Origin: Treponema sp.
GTDB taxonomy: Bacteria; Spirochaetota; Spirochaetia; Treponematales; Breznakiellaceae
DNA length: 5,324 nt
Reading direction: 5' to 3'
NCBI GenBank assembly: GCA_031259345.1
Contig: JAIRLQ010000387.1
Coordinates: forward strand, 1-5,324
The notes under the pieces were generated by a model that saw only the letters and a program-made list of their open reading frames with translations, was not told the DNA's origin and did not search any database. A program made the translations under genes and the position numbers. Of this stretch, positions 1 through 5,247 are shown piece after piece (the stretch's first letter is position 1; the number at the start of each line of letters is the position of its first letter).

Positions 1-76
1 CCAAAAATACTTCCCGCCTGCTTACACGCTTGCGTGCCCCGTATTCTATATCCGTAAATGTTTGTTGCTTCTTCAT
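1..76 (-). CDS. IS5-family transposase, N-terminal 25 codons (partial, runs off left edge)
   Basis: Reading the minus strand from an ATG at 76-74 gives a 25-residue N-terminus containing TFTDIEYGARKRVSRRE followed by VFL. This resembles the conserved start of IS5-type DDE transposases (aromatic residue, D-[IV]-EY, basic stretch, then RRE-x-F-L ahead of the first helical domain). An AGGA ribosome-binding site lies at 84-87, seven bases upstream. The full protein would cut and rejoin the ends of its own element. The catalytic DDE residues lie outside the window, so activity cannot be judged. It is co-directional with, and downstream of, the ABC operon. The family call rests on a short stretch but a characteristic one; a related DDE transposase family is the main alternative. 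Confidence 0.72.
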   Translation of the reverse strand, partial: MKKQQTFTDIEYGARKRVSRREVFL

Positions 77-99
77 GTCTCTATCCTACTCCATATCTC

Positions 100-119
100 C
101 TGATTTAATCAGTGCTTCC
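100..119 (-). repeat. Probable terminal inverted repeat of the IS, with internal palindrome
   Basis: The minus strand starts GGAAGCACTG at 119. Bases 100-112 form a near-perfect palindrome (CTGATT-T-AATCAG, six-base arms around one base). This is where transposase would bind if 119 is the true terminus. The matching terminal repeat is not in the window, so the assignment rests on resemblance to IS5-type ends and on position relative to the transposase start. Confidence 0.4.
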
Positions 120-189
120 ATAGCCGCTCCAAGTTATGCTAATGATTGTCTGGCGGGGGCTTTTGTCAATATAGTTATGTCGGGCTAAT

Positions 190-220
190 AATCGGCGATC
201 CGCTGATTTCACACGGATTA
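190..220 (-). other. Weak hairpins after the last operon gene; no clear terminator
   Basis: Just past the isomerase-like stop codon the minus strand can form either of two overlapping small stems. One has ATCCG/CGGAT arms at 214-218 and 198-202 with an 11-base loop. The other has AATC plus GCG arms with one mismatch across 208-190. Neither is followed by a run of T on the minus strand, so neither is a convincing intrinsic terminator. Bases 120-217 hold no ORF of note. Transcription of the operon could read on towards the co-directional transposase. Confidence 0.25.
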
Positions 221-1177
221 AGATGAGGAGGAGAGGGTAGCCGCCGTTATATCGCAATCCGCGTTAAAGCCTGCGAAAATCAGTCGTCCGGCCCGCTCCG
301 CCATAGCCTGCAATTTCCGGCCCGCGTCAAGAGCCTTTCGGAAGAATACCTTTTCCGTCTTGCCATGCATATTAAGTTCCAAAAGACAGGGGCTTTCACA
401 GGGAGATTTTGCCACTATTTCCGCAAATCCTTCCCAGTTGAAGGATCCCTCGAAAGGGATAAGGTGTTCGTCGCCAGTCCCATGGTTATCGTGAATATGC
501 GCGATAAAAAGCCTTTCCGTATAACACCGGGCAAAATGGAGGCAGTCATGGGAACCAATGTTCCCGTGTCCCGTGTCGAAGCATATTCCCATATAGTTAC
601 TTTCGTAACGGGCGAAGAGGCGGTCGAACATCTCCTTCTGAAAATTCTCAGGGCAGTCGTACAGGTTTTCAACGCATATCCGTACCTGTTTTTCCAGACA
701 GTAGCATTTAAGCTCGTCAAAAGACCTAAAGGCTGCGGTATAGAATTTTTCCTTAAACGAGACATCGTTTTCGAAAATCCGGAAGGGCAGGGGAAGGTGC
801 AGCACTATCTCCCCTGTTTCCAGTTCCCTCGCCAGATCGATACGGTTTTTGATAAGTTCCACTCCGGCCAGACGGTTGTATTCGTTTTGGGAAACATAGT
901 CCTTCAGATTTTCCCGTTCCTCTTCAAAGTCCCGGGTCGCGGCGTATTGGAATCTGATTTCCCCGCAGGAGGCATGGACGCCTTTGACCCGCAGACCCAG
1001 AATGTCCAGCCATTCCCTTATTTGCCGCATCTCCCAGACGGAATAAAGATAACCGCCTCTCCACTCATGGCACCAGTGGATGTGGCTGAAACCCGCCCCG
1101 GCGATGCTTGAAAGGGTTCGACGTATCTTTTCCGTGTTTCTGCTTTCGCCGTTATAGTCGGTCGCCAATGCAAGCAT
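218..1177 (-). CDS. Sugar phosphate isomerase/epimerase-like TIM-barrel protein (AP_endonuc_2 / xylose isomerase-like fold)
   Basis: This 319-residue protein is a cytoplasmic metal-dependent TIM barrel of the xylose isomerase-like superfamily. Family members isomerise or epimerise sugars, keto-sugars or inositol derivatives using a divalent metal. The expected metal-ligand motifs appear in order: E170 in ICVENLYD, D201 and H204 in CFDTGHGN, H229 in AHIHDNHG followed by the usual DEH...P..G sequence (236-244), and E267 in LLELNM. There is no signal peptide. The ATG at 1177 is preferred over upstream in-frame codons because AAAGGA lies at 1184-1189, six bases ahead, and upstream extension would run into the ATPase gene. 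The gap to the ATPase stop is 10 bases and the ribosome-binding site overlaps that stop codon, so translation is probably coupled. The C-terminus ends in a small Ser-rich tail after the barrel. As the last gene of the transporter operon it probably acts on the imported compound. The exact substrate is unknown, and some members of the superfamily are endonuclease IV-like, though the isomerase-type motifs fit better. Confidence 0.85.
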   Translation of the reverse strand: MLALATDYNGESRNTEKIRRTLSSIAGAGFSHIHWCHEWRGGYLYSVWEMRQIREWLDILGLRVKGVHASCGEIRFQYAATRDFEEERENLKDYVSQNEYNRLAGVELIKNRIDLARELETGEIVLHLPLPFRIFENDVSFKEKFYTAAFRSFDELKCYCLEKQVRICVENLYDCPENFQKEMFDRLFARYESNYMGICFDTGHGNIGSHDCLHFARCYTERLFIAHIHDNHGTGDEHLIPFEGSFNWEGFAEIVAKSPCESPCLLELNMHGKTEKVFFRKALDAGRKLQAMAERAGRLIFAGFNADCDITAATLSSSS

Positions 1178-1183
1178 AAACAA

Positions 1184-1189
1184 TCCTTT
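1184..1189 (-). promoter_or_regulatory. Ribosome-binding site setting the isomerase-like gene start
   Basis: AAAGGA on the minus strand lies six bases before the ATG at 1177 and overlaps the TAA stop of the ATPase gene at 1188-1190. This supports the shorter 319-residue reading over a version starting 36 codons upstream inside the ATPase gene. Confidence 0.65.
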
Positions 1190-2198
1190 ATTGCAGGGTT
1201 GACACCTGATCCGGGGGAAAGGAAAGATACACCTCCTGGTTTTCTTTAAAAATATGGGATGTATCAAAAAGCACGTCAGCGTCAAGGGTTATGTTTCCGC
1301 AGTCAACCGTATACCGCAGCACATTTCCATGGGGGATACTGCCTTTTATCGTTCCTTTGAGCCGCATATCCCCATTCGTCTTTCCGGATACGCCGATGCT
1401 GATAACCTCGGGCCTGAGGGCTATATGCTCGCCTTCAAACCGCTGTCCCGATACGGCGTTAAAATCCGCCGCCTTGATAATGTTGTTATGCCCGATAAAA
1501 GAAGCGGTAAACATGGACCTGGGCCGGGTATACAGCTCGGCAGGAAGCCCTGACTGTTCAATACCGCCCATGTTGAACAAGTGTATCCGGTCAGACATAA
1601 CCATCGCCTCATCCTGATCATGGGTTACAAATATTGTGGTTATTTTAAGACTTCGCTGTATCCGGCGAATTTCCATCTGGAGACTCCTCCGTAAAAGGGC
1701 GTCTATGGCGCTCATCGGTTCGTCAAGGAGCAGTACCTTAGGTTCCATAACCAAGGCCCGGGCCAAGGCAACCCGCTGCTGCTGCCCGCCGGAAAGCTGA
1801 TTCGGATACCGCCGTATCTTTTCCGAAAGACCCACCATTTCCAGCATCGACTGTACTTTCTTGCGGATTACCTTCCTTTCCATCTTTTTGATACGAAGCC
1901 CGAACCCAACATTCTGTTCCACCGTCATGTTAGGAAACAGGCTGTACTGCTGGAACACCATACCGATTTCACGCTGTTTTGGCGAAAGATTGGTTATGTC
2001 ATAATTGTCCAGGAAAATCCTCCCGCCGGTAACCGGTTCAAGGCCGGCCAGACAGCGCAACAGGGTACTCTTCCCGCAGCCCGAAGGCCCCAAGAGCGTA
2101 ACCAGTTCGCCCTTTTCAACGCTCAATGTTATGCCTTTAAGCGCTTGTGTTTGGTTGTCAAAAACCTTGATGACATTTTCAAAGCGAATATAGGACAA
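1188..2198 (-). CDS. ABC transporter ATP-binding protein (PotA/FbpC/CysA-type, with TOBE domain)
   Basis: This 336-residue ATPase powers the importer from the cytoplasmic face as a dimer. All nucleotide-binding motifs are intact: Walker A GPSGCGKST (37-45), Q-loop Q83/Q84, signature LSGGQQQR (135-142), Walker B VLLLDEP (155-161), D-loop SAID (163-166) and switch histidine H193 in VTHD. Residues about 240-336 form the C-terminal TOBE region, with the typical ALRPE at 260-264. That region is often the regulatory or stability domain in the iron, polyamine and sulfate importers. Length and layout are normal for the group. The start codon is TTG (2198-2196); no in-frame ATG gives a complete N-terminus, and SYIRFENVIKVF is the expected first strand. 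The ribosome-binding site lies within the last codons of the upstream permease gene, four bases away, so the two are probably translationally coupled. The ATPase does not reveal the ligand. Confidence 0.95.
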   Translation of the reverse strand: MSYIRFENVIKVFDNQTQALKGITLSVEKGELVTLLGPSGCGKSTLLRCLAGLEPVTGGRIFLDNYDITNLSPKQREIGMVFQQYSLFPNMTVEQNVGFGLRIKKMERKVIRKKVQSMLEMVGLSEKIRRYPNQLSGGQQQRVALARALVMEPKVLLLDEPMSAIDALLRRSLQMEIRRIQRSLKITTIFVTHDQDEAMVMSDRIHLFNMGGIEQSGLPAELYTRPRSMFTASFIGHNNIIKAADFNAVSGQRFEGEHIALRPEVISIGVSGKTNGDMRLKGTIKGSIPHGNVLRYTVDCGNITLDADVLFDTSHIFKENQEVYLSFPPDQVSTLQ

Positions 2199-2202
2199 CA
2201 GT

Positions 2203-3009
2203 TTATTCCTCTCTAAGTTGAACGGAAGAGCGGGTGCCGCGGTTCTGCAAATAATAAGTTATTCCCGCGATAAGCAGGATAAAAATAAAAGTTACCAGTA
2301 CAATGACGCTGATAAACTGTCCCGGCTTGTCCCGGTAATTATAAAGAAGCTGCTGGGGAGTTATATAACGGCTTCCGGCGATAATTTTTATCACCACATA
2401 ATCGGTAAAGATCCGGGAAACACCCAGCAGCGCGGCTACGAGTATGCCGGAAAGTATATTGGGAACCACAATGCGGAGGAAAGCGTACAGTTTCCCCGCT
2501 CCGAGTATTTCCGCGGCCTCAATGAGCCGGCGTATATTCACCGCGTGAAGGTTGTTCCTGATGCCCTGATAGACAAAAGGCAGTATGATAACGCAGTAAA
2601 CAAAGGTAAGCATAACTATACGGTTTCCTAAAGGCGTGGCGCTTCCCGCATACAAGGTAAGGGTCGAAATGCCAAGTATCACCCCGTTTACCGTATGGGG
2701 AAGCATACAGATGCTTTGTATGTACTTTTCCAATTTTGGAAAATAAAGTATGGAAGAGTAGAGGGCCAGAATGACAAAAAAACCGCTAATAAAAACCGGC
2801 GCTATGGTTATAATCAGGGCGCGGACCATCGAAGGCCAGAAACGCGCGTCATTAAATACCTGTTGGCAATACTCCATAGTAAACCCCGACGGTGCAAGTC
2901 CAGCCCAGCCGGTTACGAAAGAATAGATGGTAATGATAACCAGCGGCGCAAGAAGAAAAAGCCCCATGGCCGCCAGCACAAACCGGGACAGAGCGTTGGA
3001 ACGGCCCAT
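2203..3009 (-). CDS. ABC transporter permease, second membrane subunit (binding-protein-dependent type, PotC/FbpB-like)
   Basis: This 268-residue integral membrane protein is one half of the channel. Six hydrophobic segments are visible at about 10-32, 62-90, 97-121, 131-150, 182-207 and 231-254. The cytoplasmic EAA loop, which docks on the ATPase, is at 162-185: E164-A-A, the conserved G170 and a proline at 183. The C-terminus is short and charged (RSSVQLREE). The ATG at 3009 overlaps the stop codon of the first permease as TAATG (one shared base). A strong GGGAGGGG ribosome-binding site lies at 3017-3024 with seven-base spacing, so the two permeases are probably made by termination-reinitiation in equal amounts. 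This fits a heterodimeric channel. The subunit resembles the polyamine PotC and iron or 2-aminoethylphosphonate permeases, and the ligand cannot be read from it. Confidence 0.93.
   Translation of the reverse strand: MGRSNALSRFVLAAMGLFLLAPLVIITIYSFVTGWAGLAPSGFTMEYCQQVFNDARFWPSMVRALIITIAPVFISGFFVILALYSSILYFPKLEKYIQSICMLPHTVNGVILGISTLTLYAGSATPLGNRIVMLTFVYCVIILPFVYQGIRNNLHAVNIRRLIEAAEILGAGKLYAFLRIVVPNILSGILVAALLGVSRIFTDYVVIKIIAGSRYITPQQLLYNYRDKPGQFISVIVLVTFIFILLIAGITYYLQNRGTRSSVQLREE
2208..2214 (-). promoter_or_regulatory. Ribosome-binding site supporting a TTG start for the ATPase
   Basis: AGAGAGG on the minus strand sits nine bases upstream of the TTG at 2198, inside the last codons of the permease gene. 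It is the only good Shine-Dalgarno match near the conserved N-terminus and there is no usable ATG, so the TTG start is well supported. Confidence 0.65.
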
Positions 3010-3857
3010 TAGTTATCCCCTCCCTTATAAAAAACATTCCTAAAAAGATTGCACAGGCCTATGACCAAAAGCATGATCGCTATCATCACCAGGGACAAGG
3101 CGGAACCAAGCTCCGGCTGTGGCGACATTTCCCCGGAAACCATGGAAGTAATCTTTATAGGCAGCAGGGGATAATTGGTTGTCATAAGCATAAACGGCGT
3201 AGCGTAGGCGGTAATGGCATTGGCAAAAAGCATACCGTAGGTTCCCGCCAGGCTGGGAATAAGAACCGGAACGCCCACATACCGCCAGAACTGAAACCCC
3301 GAAGCCTTCATCAGCGTTGCCGCTTCCTTCCATTCGTGCCGTATGGCATGAAATGCGGGGAACATAAGCAAGGTTCCCAGAGGAATCTGAAAATACACAA
3401 AAAGTACCATTAGGCCCTGTCCAGAATAGAGATTAAAATGTTTAACCATATCAATATTCAGGGACCGCAGAATAAGGGTAAAAATTCCTGCGTTGCCTGC
3501 CATAAAAATAAAGGCATAGGCCAGCGGAAGTCCCGCAAAATTTGAAAACATATTGAGGAAAGACAAATACCGGCTCCCGGCGGAACCGGTAAGCCTTGTG
3601 ATGGACAGGGCGGCTATAAAAGAGATAAAAAGCCCGATAAAAGACGAAACAAAGGACAGGTACAGGCTATTCCGAATGCAGGCAAGAAAAGTTACCCTGG
3701 TGAAAATATCAAGGTAGTTCTGCATCGAGTAGCCCTTTCCAGGTACCGTCAAACTTTTTACTGCCATGCTTGCCAGAGGAGAAAACAAAAATAACAGCGC
3801 CAGAAGTATAAACGGCACAACTGGCAGTAAATGAATTATATTCTTGACGTACTTCAT
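3009..3857 (-). CDS. ABC transporter permease, first membrane subunit (binding-protein-dependent type, PotB-like)
   Basis: This 282-residue inner-membrane protein pairs with the next gene's product to form the translocation channel. Hydrophobic segments lie at about 7-33, 63-88, 103-122, 147-170, 201-222 and 252-275. The EAA loop that contacts the ATPase is at 176-201: E178-A-A, conserved G187 and P197. I chose the ATG at 3857 over the TTG one codon upstream (3860) because AGAGG at 3865-3869 is seven bases from the ATG but only four from the TTG. The gene follows the binding-protein gene after 33 bases and overlaps the next permease by one base. Two separate permease genes match Pot-type importers, unlike Fbp/Afu systems in which a single fused permease is common. 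Confidence 0.93.
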   Translation of the reverse strand: MKYVKNIIHLLPVVPFILLALLFLFSPLASMAVKSLTVPGKGYSMQNYLDIFTRVTFLACIRNSLYLSFVSSFIGLFISFIAALSITRLTGSAGSRYLSFLNMFSNFAGLPLAYAFIFMAGNAGIFTLILRSLNIDMVKHFNLYSGQGLMVLFVYFQIPLGTLLMFPAFHAIRHEWKEAATLMKASGFQFWRYVGVPVLIPSLAGTYGMLFANAITAYATPFMLMTTNYPLLPIKITSMVSGEMSPQPELGSALSLVMIAIMLLVIGLCNLFRNVFYKGGDN

Positions 3858-3864
3858 CAATGCG

Positions 3865-3869
3865 CCTCT
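3865..3869 (-). promoter_or_regulatory. Ribosome-binding site favouring the ATG at 3857
   Basis: AGAGG on the minus strand is seven bases upstream of the ATG at 3857-3855. The TTG directly before that ATG would leave a spacing of only four, so the ATG is the better start for the first permease. Confidence 0.55.
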
Positions 3870-3890
3870 CCGTATAGCCGCCGGCAGGTT

Positions 3891-4997
3891 CTAATTCATC
3901 AAAGGGATAACCTCTTCTTCCCAGAGTCTCCCAACTTCCTGACAGGCGGCGGACAGCGTGTCGGGATCATTGATGGTAATCGCGTTCTTGTAAAGCCGAC
4001 TGTCCAGCATCCTGGACTGAAATTCGGAAGGAAGTTTTACCTCCCTTATAGGACGAGCGAAGCCTCTGGCCCGGTCGATCTGTCCTTCATCGCTTAAAAG
4101 GTATTCAATCGTCAGGGCGGTGGCATAGGGATGGGGAGCGGTTTTGTTAAAAACAAGGCAATAGCCCGTGGTAATGGCTCCGTCCTGCGGAATGGTAACT
4201 TCAATATGAACATTGGGGCTCTGGGCATTGTACCGCTCTTTCCAGCCCAGACAACTGTAATCATAATAGTTGGCGCATACCTCGATTTCACCCCTGCCGA
4301 GAGGCTCGCCACCGTAGGCGCCGGTGATTCTGCCTGCCCGGGCAAGGTCCTTAAAATACTCTATACCGGGGCGCACATTGTTCAGCCCGCCGCCGTAGGC
4401 GAAGGCTGCGCCGATTACCATGGCCTGGGACGAGGCGCCGCCGACCACGTTACCCACACTTACCCGGTAATCCCCTTCTTTCAGTTCTTTCCATGTTGCG
4501 GGAACCCTGCCGCCCGTAAGTTTGGTATTGACCGCCCATGCCATAGTTCCGGTATAGCTCAGTATCCAGCGCCCTTGGGGATCCTTTGCCCAGTCGGGAA
4601 TGCTGTCCCAGGTACTTGGTTTGAATCCCTGTACCACGTCTTCAGCGATGGCAATTTTGCCGTAAGCATGGCCCACATCGCCTATGTCCTTGGTCGGGCT
4701 GTCGGCTTCGGCTTTGAAAACCTGTATTTCCTCAGCGGAACTCATGTCCGTATCAAAATGGGTAAGACCGTATTTGTCATTTAGCGCCTTCCAACTGCTT
4801 CCCCAGTCTGCCCAATCGTCAGGCATACCTACCGATTCTACGTGCCCCTCTTTTTTCGCGCCCTCAATCAGTTGTTCAAGGGTAAGACTGGAAAGGTCCA
4901 CGGGGCCTGCGGGTTCCTTTTTCTCTTTGCAAGCGGTGGCAAGCAATATTGTCGGCAGCAAAGCGACCATAATCCAGAACGATTGTTTGATTTTCAT
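3891..4997 (-). CDS. Extracellular solute-binding lipoprotein of the ABC importer (family 1, AfuA/FbpA/PotD-like)
   Basis: This 368-residue protein captures the ligand outside the cytoplasmic membrane and delivers it to the permeases. The N-terminus is a lipoprotein signal: basic MKIK, a hydrophobic stretch at 7-19, then ATAC with Cys23 as the likely lipidation site. Ala at -3 is a relaxed lipobox, of a type spirochaetes accept. A charged linker (24-35) leads into the mature domain, which starts with the common SLTLEQLIEGAKKEG stretch (37-51). Further family-like stretches are PDDWADWG (59-66), TDMSSAEE (83-90), ANYYDYSCLGW (242-252), PQDGAITTGY (270-279) and LLSDEGQ...ARPIR (300-318), the usual C-lobe and hinge block. 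The length is typical of the family. The start ATG has AGGAG seven bases upstream. The NYYDY stretch sits where FbpA proteins have their iron-binding tyrosine pair, but related organic-ligand binders also have Y/F-D-Y there, so iron is not established. Sugar phosphate, polyamine, phosphonate or iron remain possible. Confidence 0.9.
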   Translation of the reverse strand: MKIKQSFWIMVALLPTILLATACKEKKEPAGPVDLSSLTLEQLIEGAKKEGHVESVGMPDDWADWGSSWKALNDKYGLTHFDTDMSSAEEIQVFKAEADSPTKDIGDVGHAYGKIAIAEDVVQGFKPSTWDSIPDWAKDPQGRWILSYTGTMAWAVNTKLTGGRVPATWKELKEGDYRVSVGNVVGGASSQAMVIGAAFAYGGGLNNVRPGIEYFKDLARAGRITGAYGGEPLGRGEIEVCANYYDYSCLGWKERYNAQSPNVHIEVTIPQDGAITTGYCLVFNKTAPHPYATALTIEYLLSDEGQIDRARGFARPIREVKLPSEFQSRMLDSRLYKNAITINDPDTLSAACQEVGRLWEEEVIPLMN

Positions 4998-5004
4998 ATA
5001 AAAA

Positions 5005-5009
5005 CTCCT
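5005..5009 (-). promoter_or_regulatory. Ribosome-binding site of the solute-binding protein gene
   Basis: AGGAG on the minus strand lies seven bases before the ATG at 4997. It is the strongest and best-spaced site in the window, as expected for the most abundant protein of an importer operon. Confidence 0.8.
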
Positions 5010-5034
5010 AAAAAATGAATATTGATTTTGTTAT

Positions 5035-5066
5035 GACAGCGAAATATTAAATTTTTGTTTGCTGTC
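5035..5066. repeat. Inverted repeat GACAGC...GCTGTC overlapping the operon promoter
   Basis: Perfect six-base arms at 5035-5040 and 5061-5066 are separated by 20 A/T-rich bases. They extend inward by one G-T and two A-T pairs, giving a potential stem of nine. One arm covers the predicted start of transcription and the other touches the -35 box. The geometry suits either a regulator operator with two half-sites or, less likely, a leader hairpin. No regulator gene is in the window. Confidence 0.45.
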
Positions 5067-5071
5067 TACAA
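5044..5071 (-). promoter_or_regulatory. Candidate sigma70-type promoter for the ABC operon
   Basis: On the minus strand, TTGTAG (5071-5066) and TAATAT (5049-5044) are separated by 16 bases. Each is only a partial match (3/6 and 4/6), but the A/T-rich setting is right. Transcription would start near 5037-5040, leaving a leader of about 40 bases before the ATG. No better pair is seen between the operon and the plus-strand genes. The match is by eye only. Confidence 0.35.
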
Positions 5072-5074
5072 GAA

Positions 5075-5245
5075 ATGTGTAAAATCGTATTCCTGATTTC
5101 ATTAGCAATGGGGCCTAACGGCTATCTTTCGGGAGATACCGGACAGGTGGTCACCGAGGAAAACATTGAAGCCTATTTCGATGTCATGGCAAAACTGTTG
5201 CGCTTCGCGTTTGAATATGGTACAAATATTCACAAAGAGGTTTAG
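5075..5245 (+). CDS. Small unrecognised ORF, possibly the C-terminal remnant of a larger gene
   Basis: From ATG 5075 to TAG 5243-5245 the plus strand encodes 56 residues. The first part is MCKIVFLISLAMGPNGYLSG; after a short DTGQVVTEEN turn it ends in an amphipathic helix-like stretch (EAYFDVMAKLLRFAFEYG). An alternative start is the ATG at 5108 (45 residues). Neither start has a convincing ribosome-binding site, and the reading frame is closed upstream by TAA at 5048-5050, which hints at a truncated or decayed gene. The layout of short loop, VTEE then a final helix loosely recalls the C-terminal end of HEPN-like/DUF4145 proteins, but this is weak. The next gene's ribosome-binding site lies within its last codons, so the two are arranged like genes of one operon. 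It points away from the ABC operon, and its 5' end is only a few bases from the predicted -35 box. Confidence 0.4.
   Translation: MCKIVFLISLAMGPNGYLSGDTGQVVTEENIEAYFDVMAKLLRFAFEYGTNIHKEV
5236..5240 (+). promoter_or_regulatory. Ribosome-binding site for the gene starting at 5248
   Basis: AGAGG lies seven bases upstream of the ATG at 5248 and within the last codons of the preceding small ORF. This supports 5248 as a genuine start and suggests translational coupling. Confidence 0.6.
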
Positions 5246-5247
5246 TC

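Larger units (their letters stand above)
1..119 (-). mobile_element. 5' end of an IS5-like insertion sequence (partial)
   Basis: The element is inferred from the transposase start plus a sequence 43 bases upstream that looks like an IS5-type terminus: read inward on the minus strand it begins GGAAGCACTGATTAAATCAG (119 to 100). I recall IS5-group termini often beginning GGAA and including a CTGA-rich stretch. The distance from terminus to start codon is normal for the group. The four bases just outside read CTAT on the minus strand, close to but not matching the YTAR target preferred by IS5 itself. The outer boundary is therefore uncertain by a few bases, and the other end is outside the window. 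Confidence 0.5.

Noticed and set aside
98..106. TCCTGATTT in the IS end also occurs at 5091-5099
   Set aside because: Nine shared bases in a 5.3-kb A/T-containing window are within chance, and the second site has no other IS-end features.
86..121. Eleven-residue ORF just upstream of the transposase on the minus strand, with its stop overlapping the transposase ribosome-binding site
   Set aside because: It overlaps the likely terminal repeat of the IS and is short enough to be chance; nothing shows it is translated.
131..190. Two similar blocks, AGTTATG-CTAAT and AGTTATG-TCGGG-CTAAT, in the non-coding left region
   Set aside because: They are short, imperfect and not linked to any other signal; a chance repeat is the simplest view.
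365..1111. Long plus-strand open frame (248 codons) opposite the isomerase-like gene
   Set aside because: It is antisense to a protein with a complete set of family metal-ligand motifs, its translation shows no recognisable domain, and the frame looks like a codon-bias shadow.
1178..1285. N-terminal extension of the isomerase-like protein by 36 residues
   Set aside because: The extension overlaps the end of the ATPase gene in another frame, contains no barrel strand, and a clear ribosome-binding site marks the ATG at 1177.
3858..3860. TTG one codon upstream as the start of the first permease
   Set aside because: The ATG at 3857 has the better ribosome-binding-site spacing (seven bases rather than four).
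4131..4784. Plus-strand open frame (217 codons) opposite the solute-binding protein gene
   Set aside because: It lies wholly within a well-supported minus-strand gene and shows no family features or believable ribosome-binding site.
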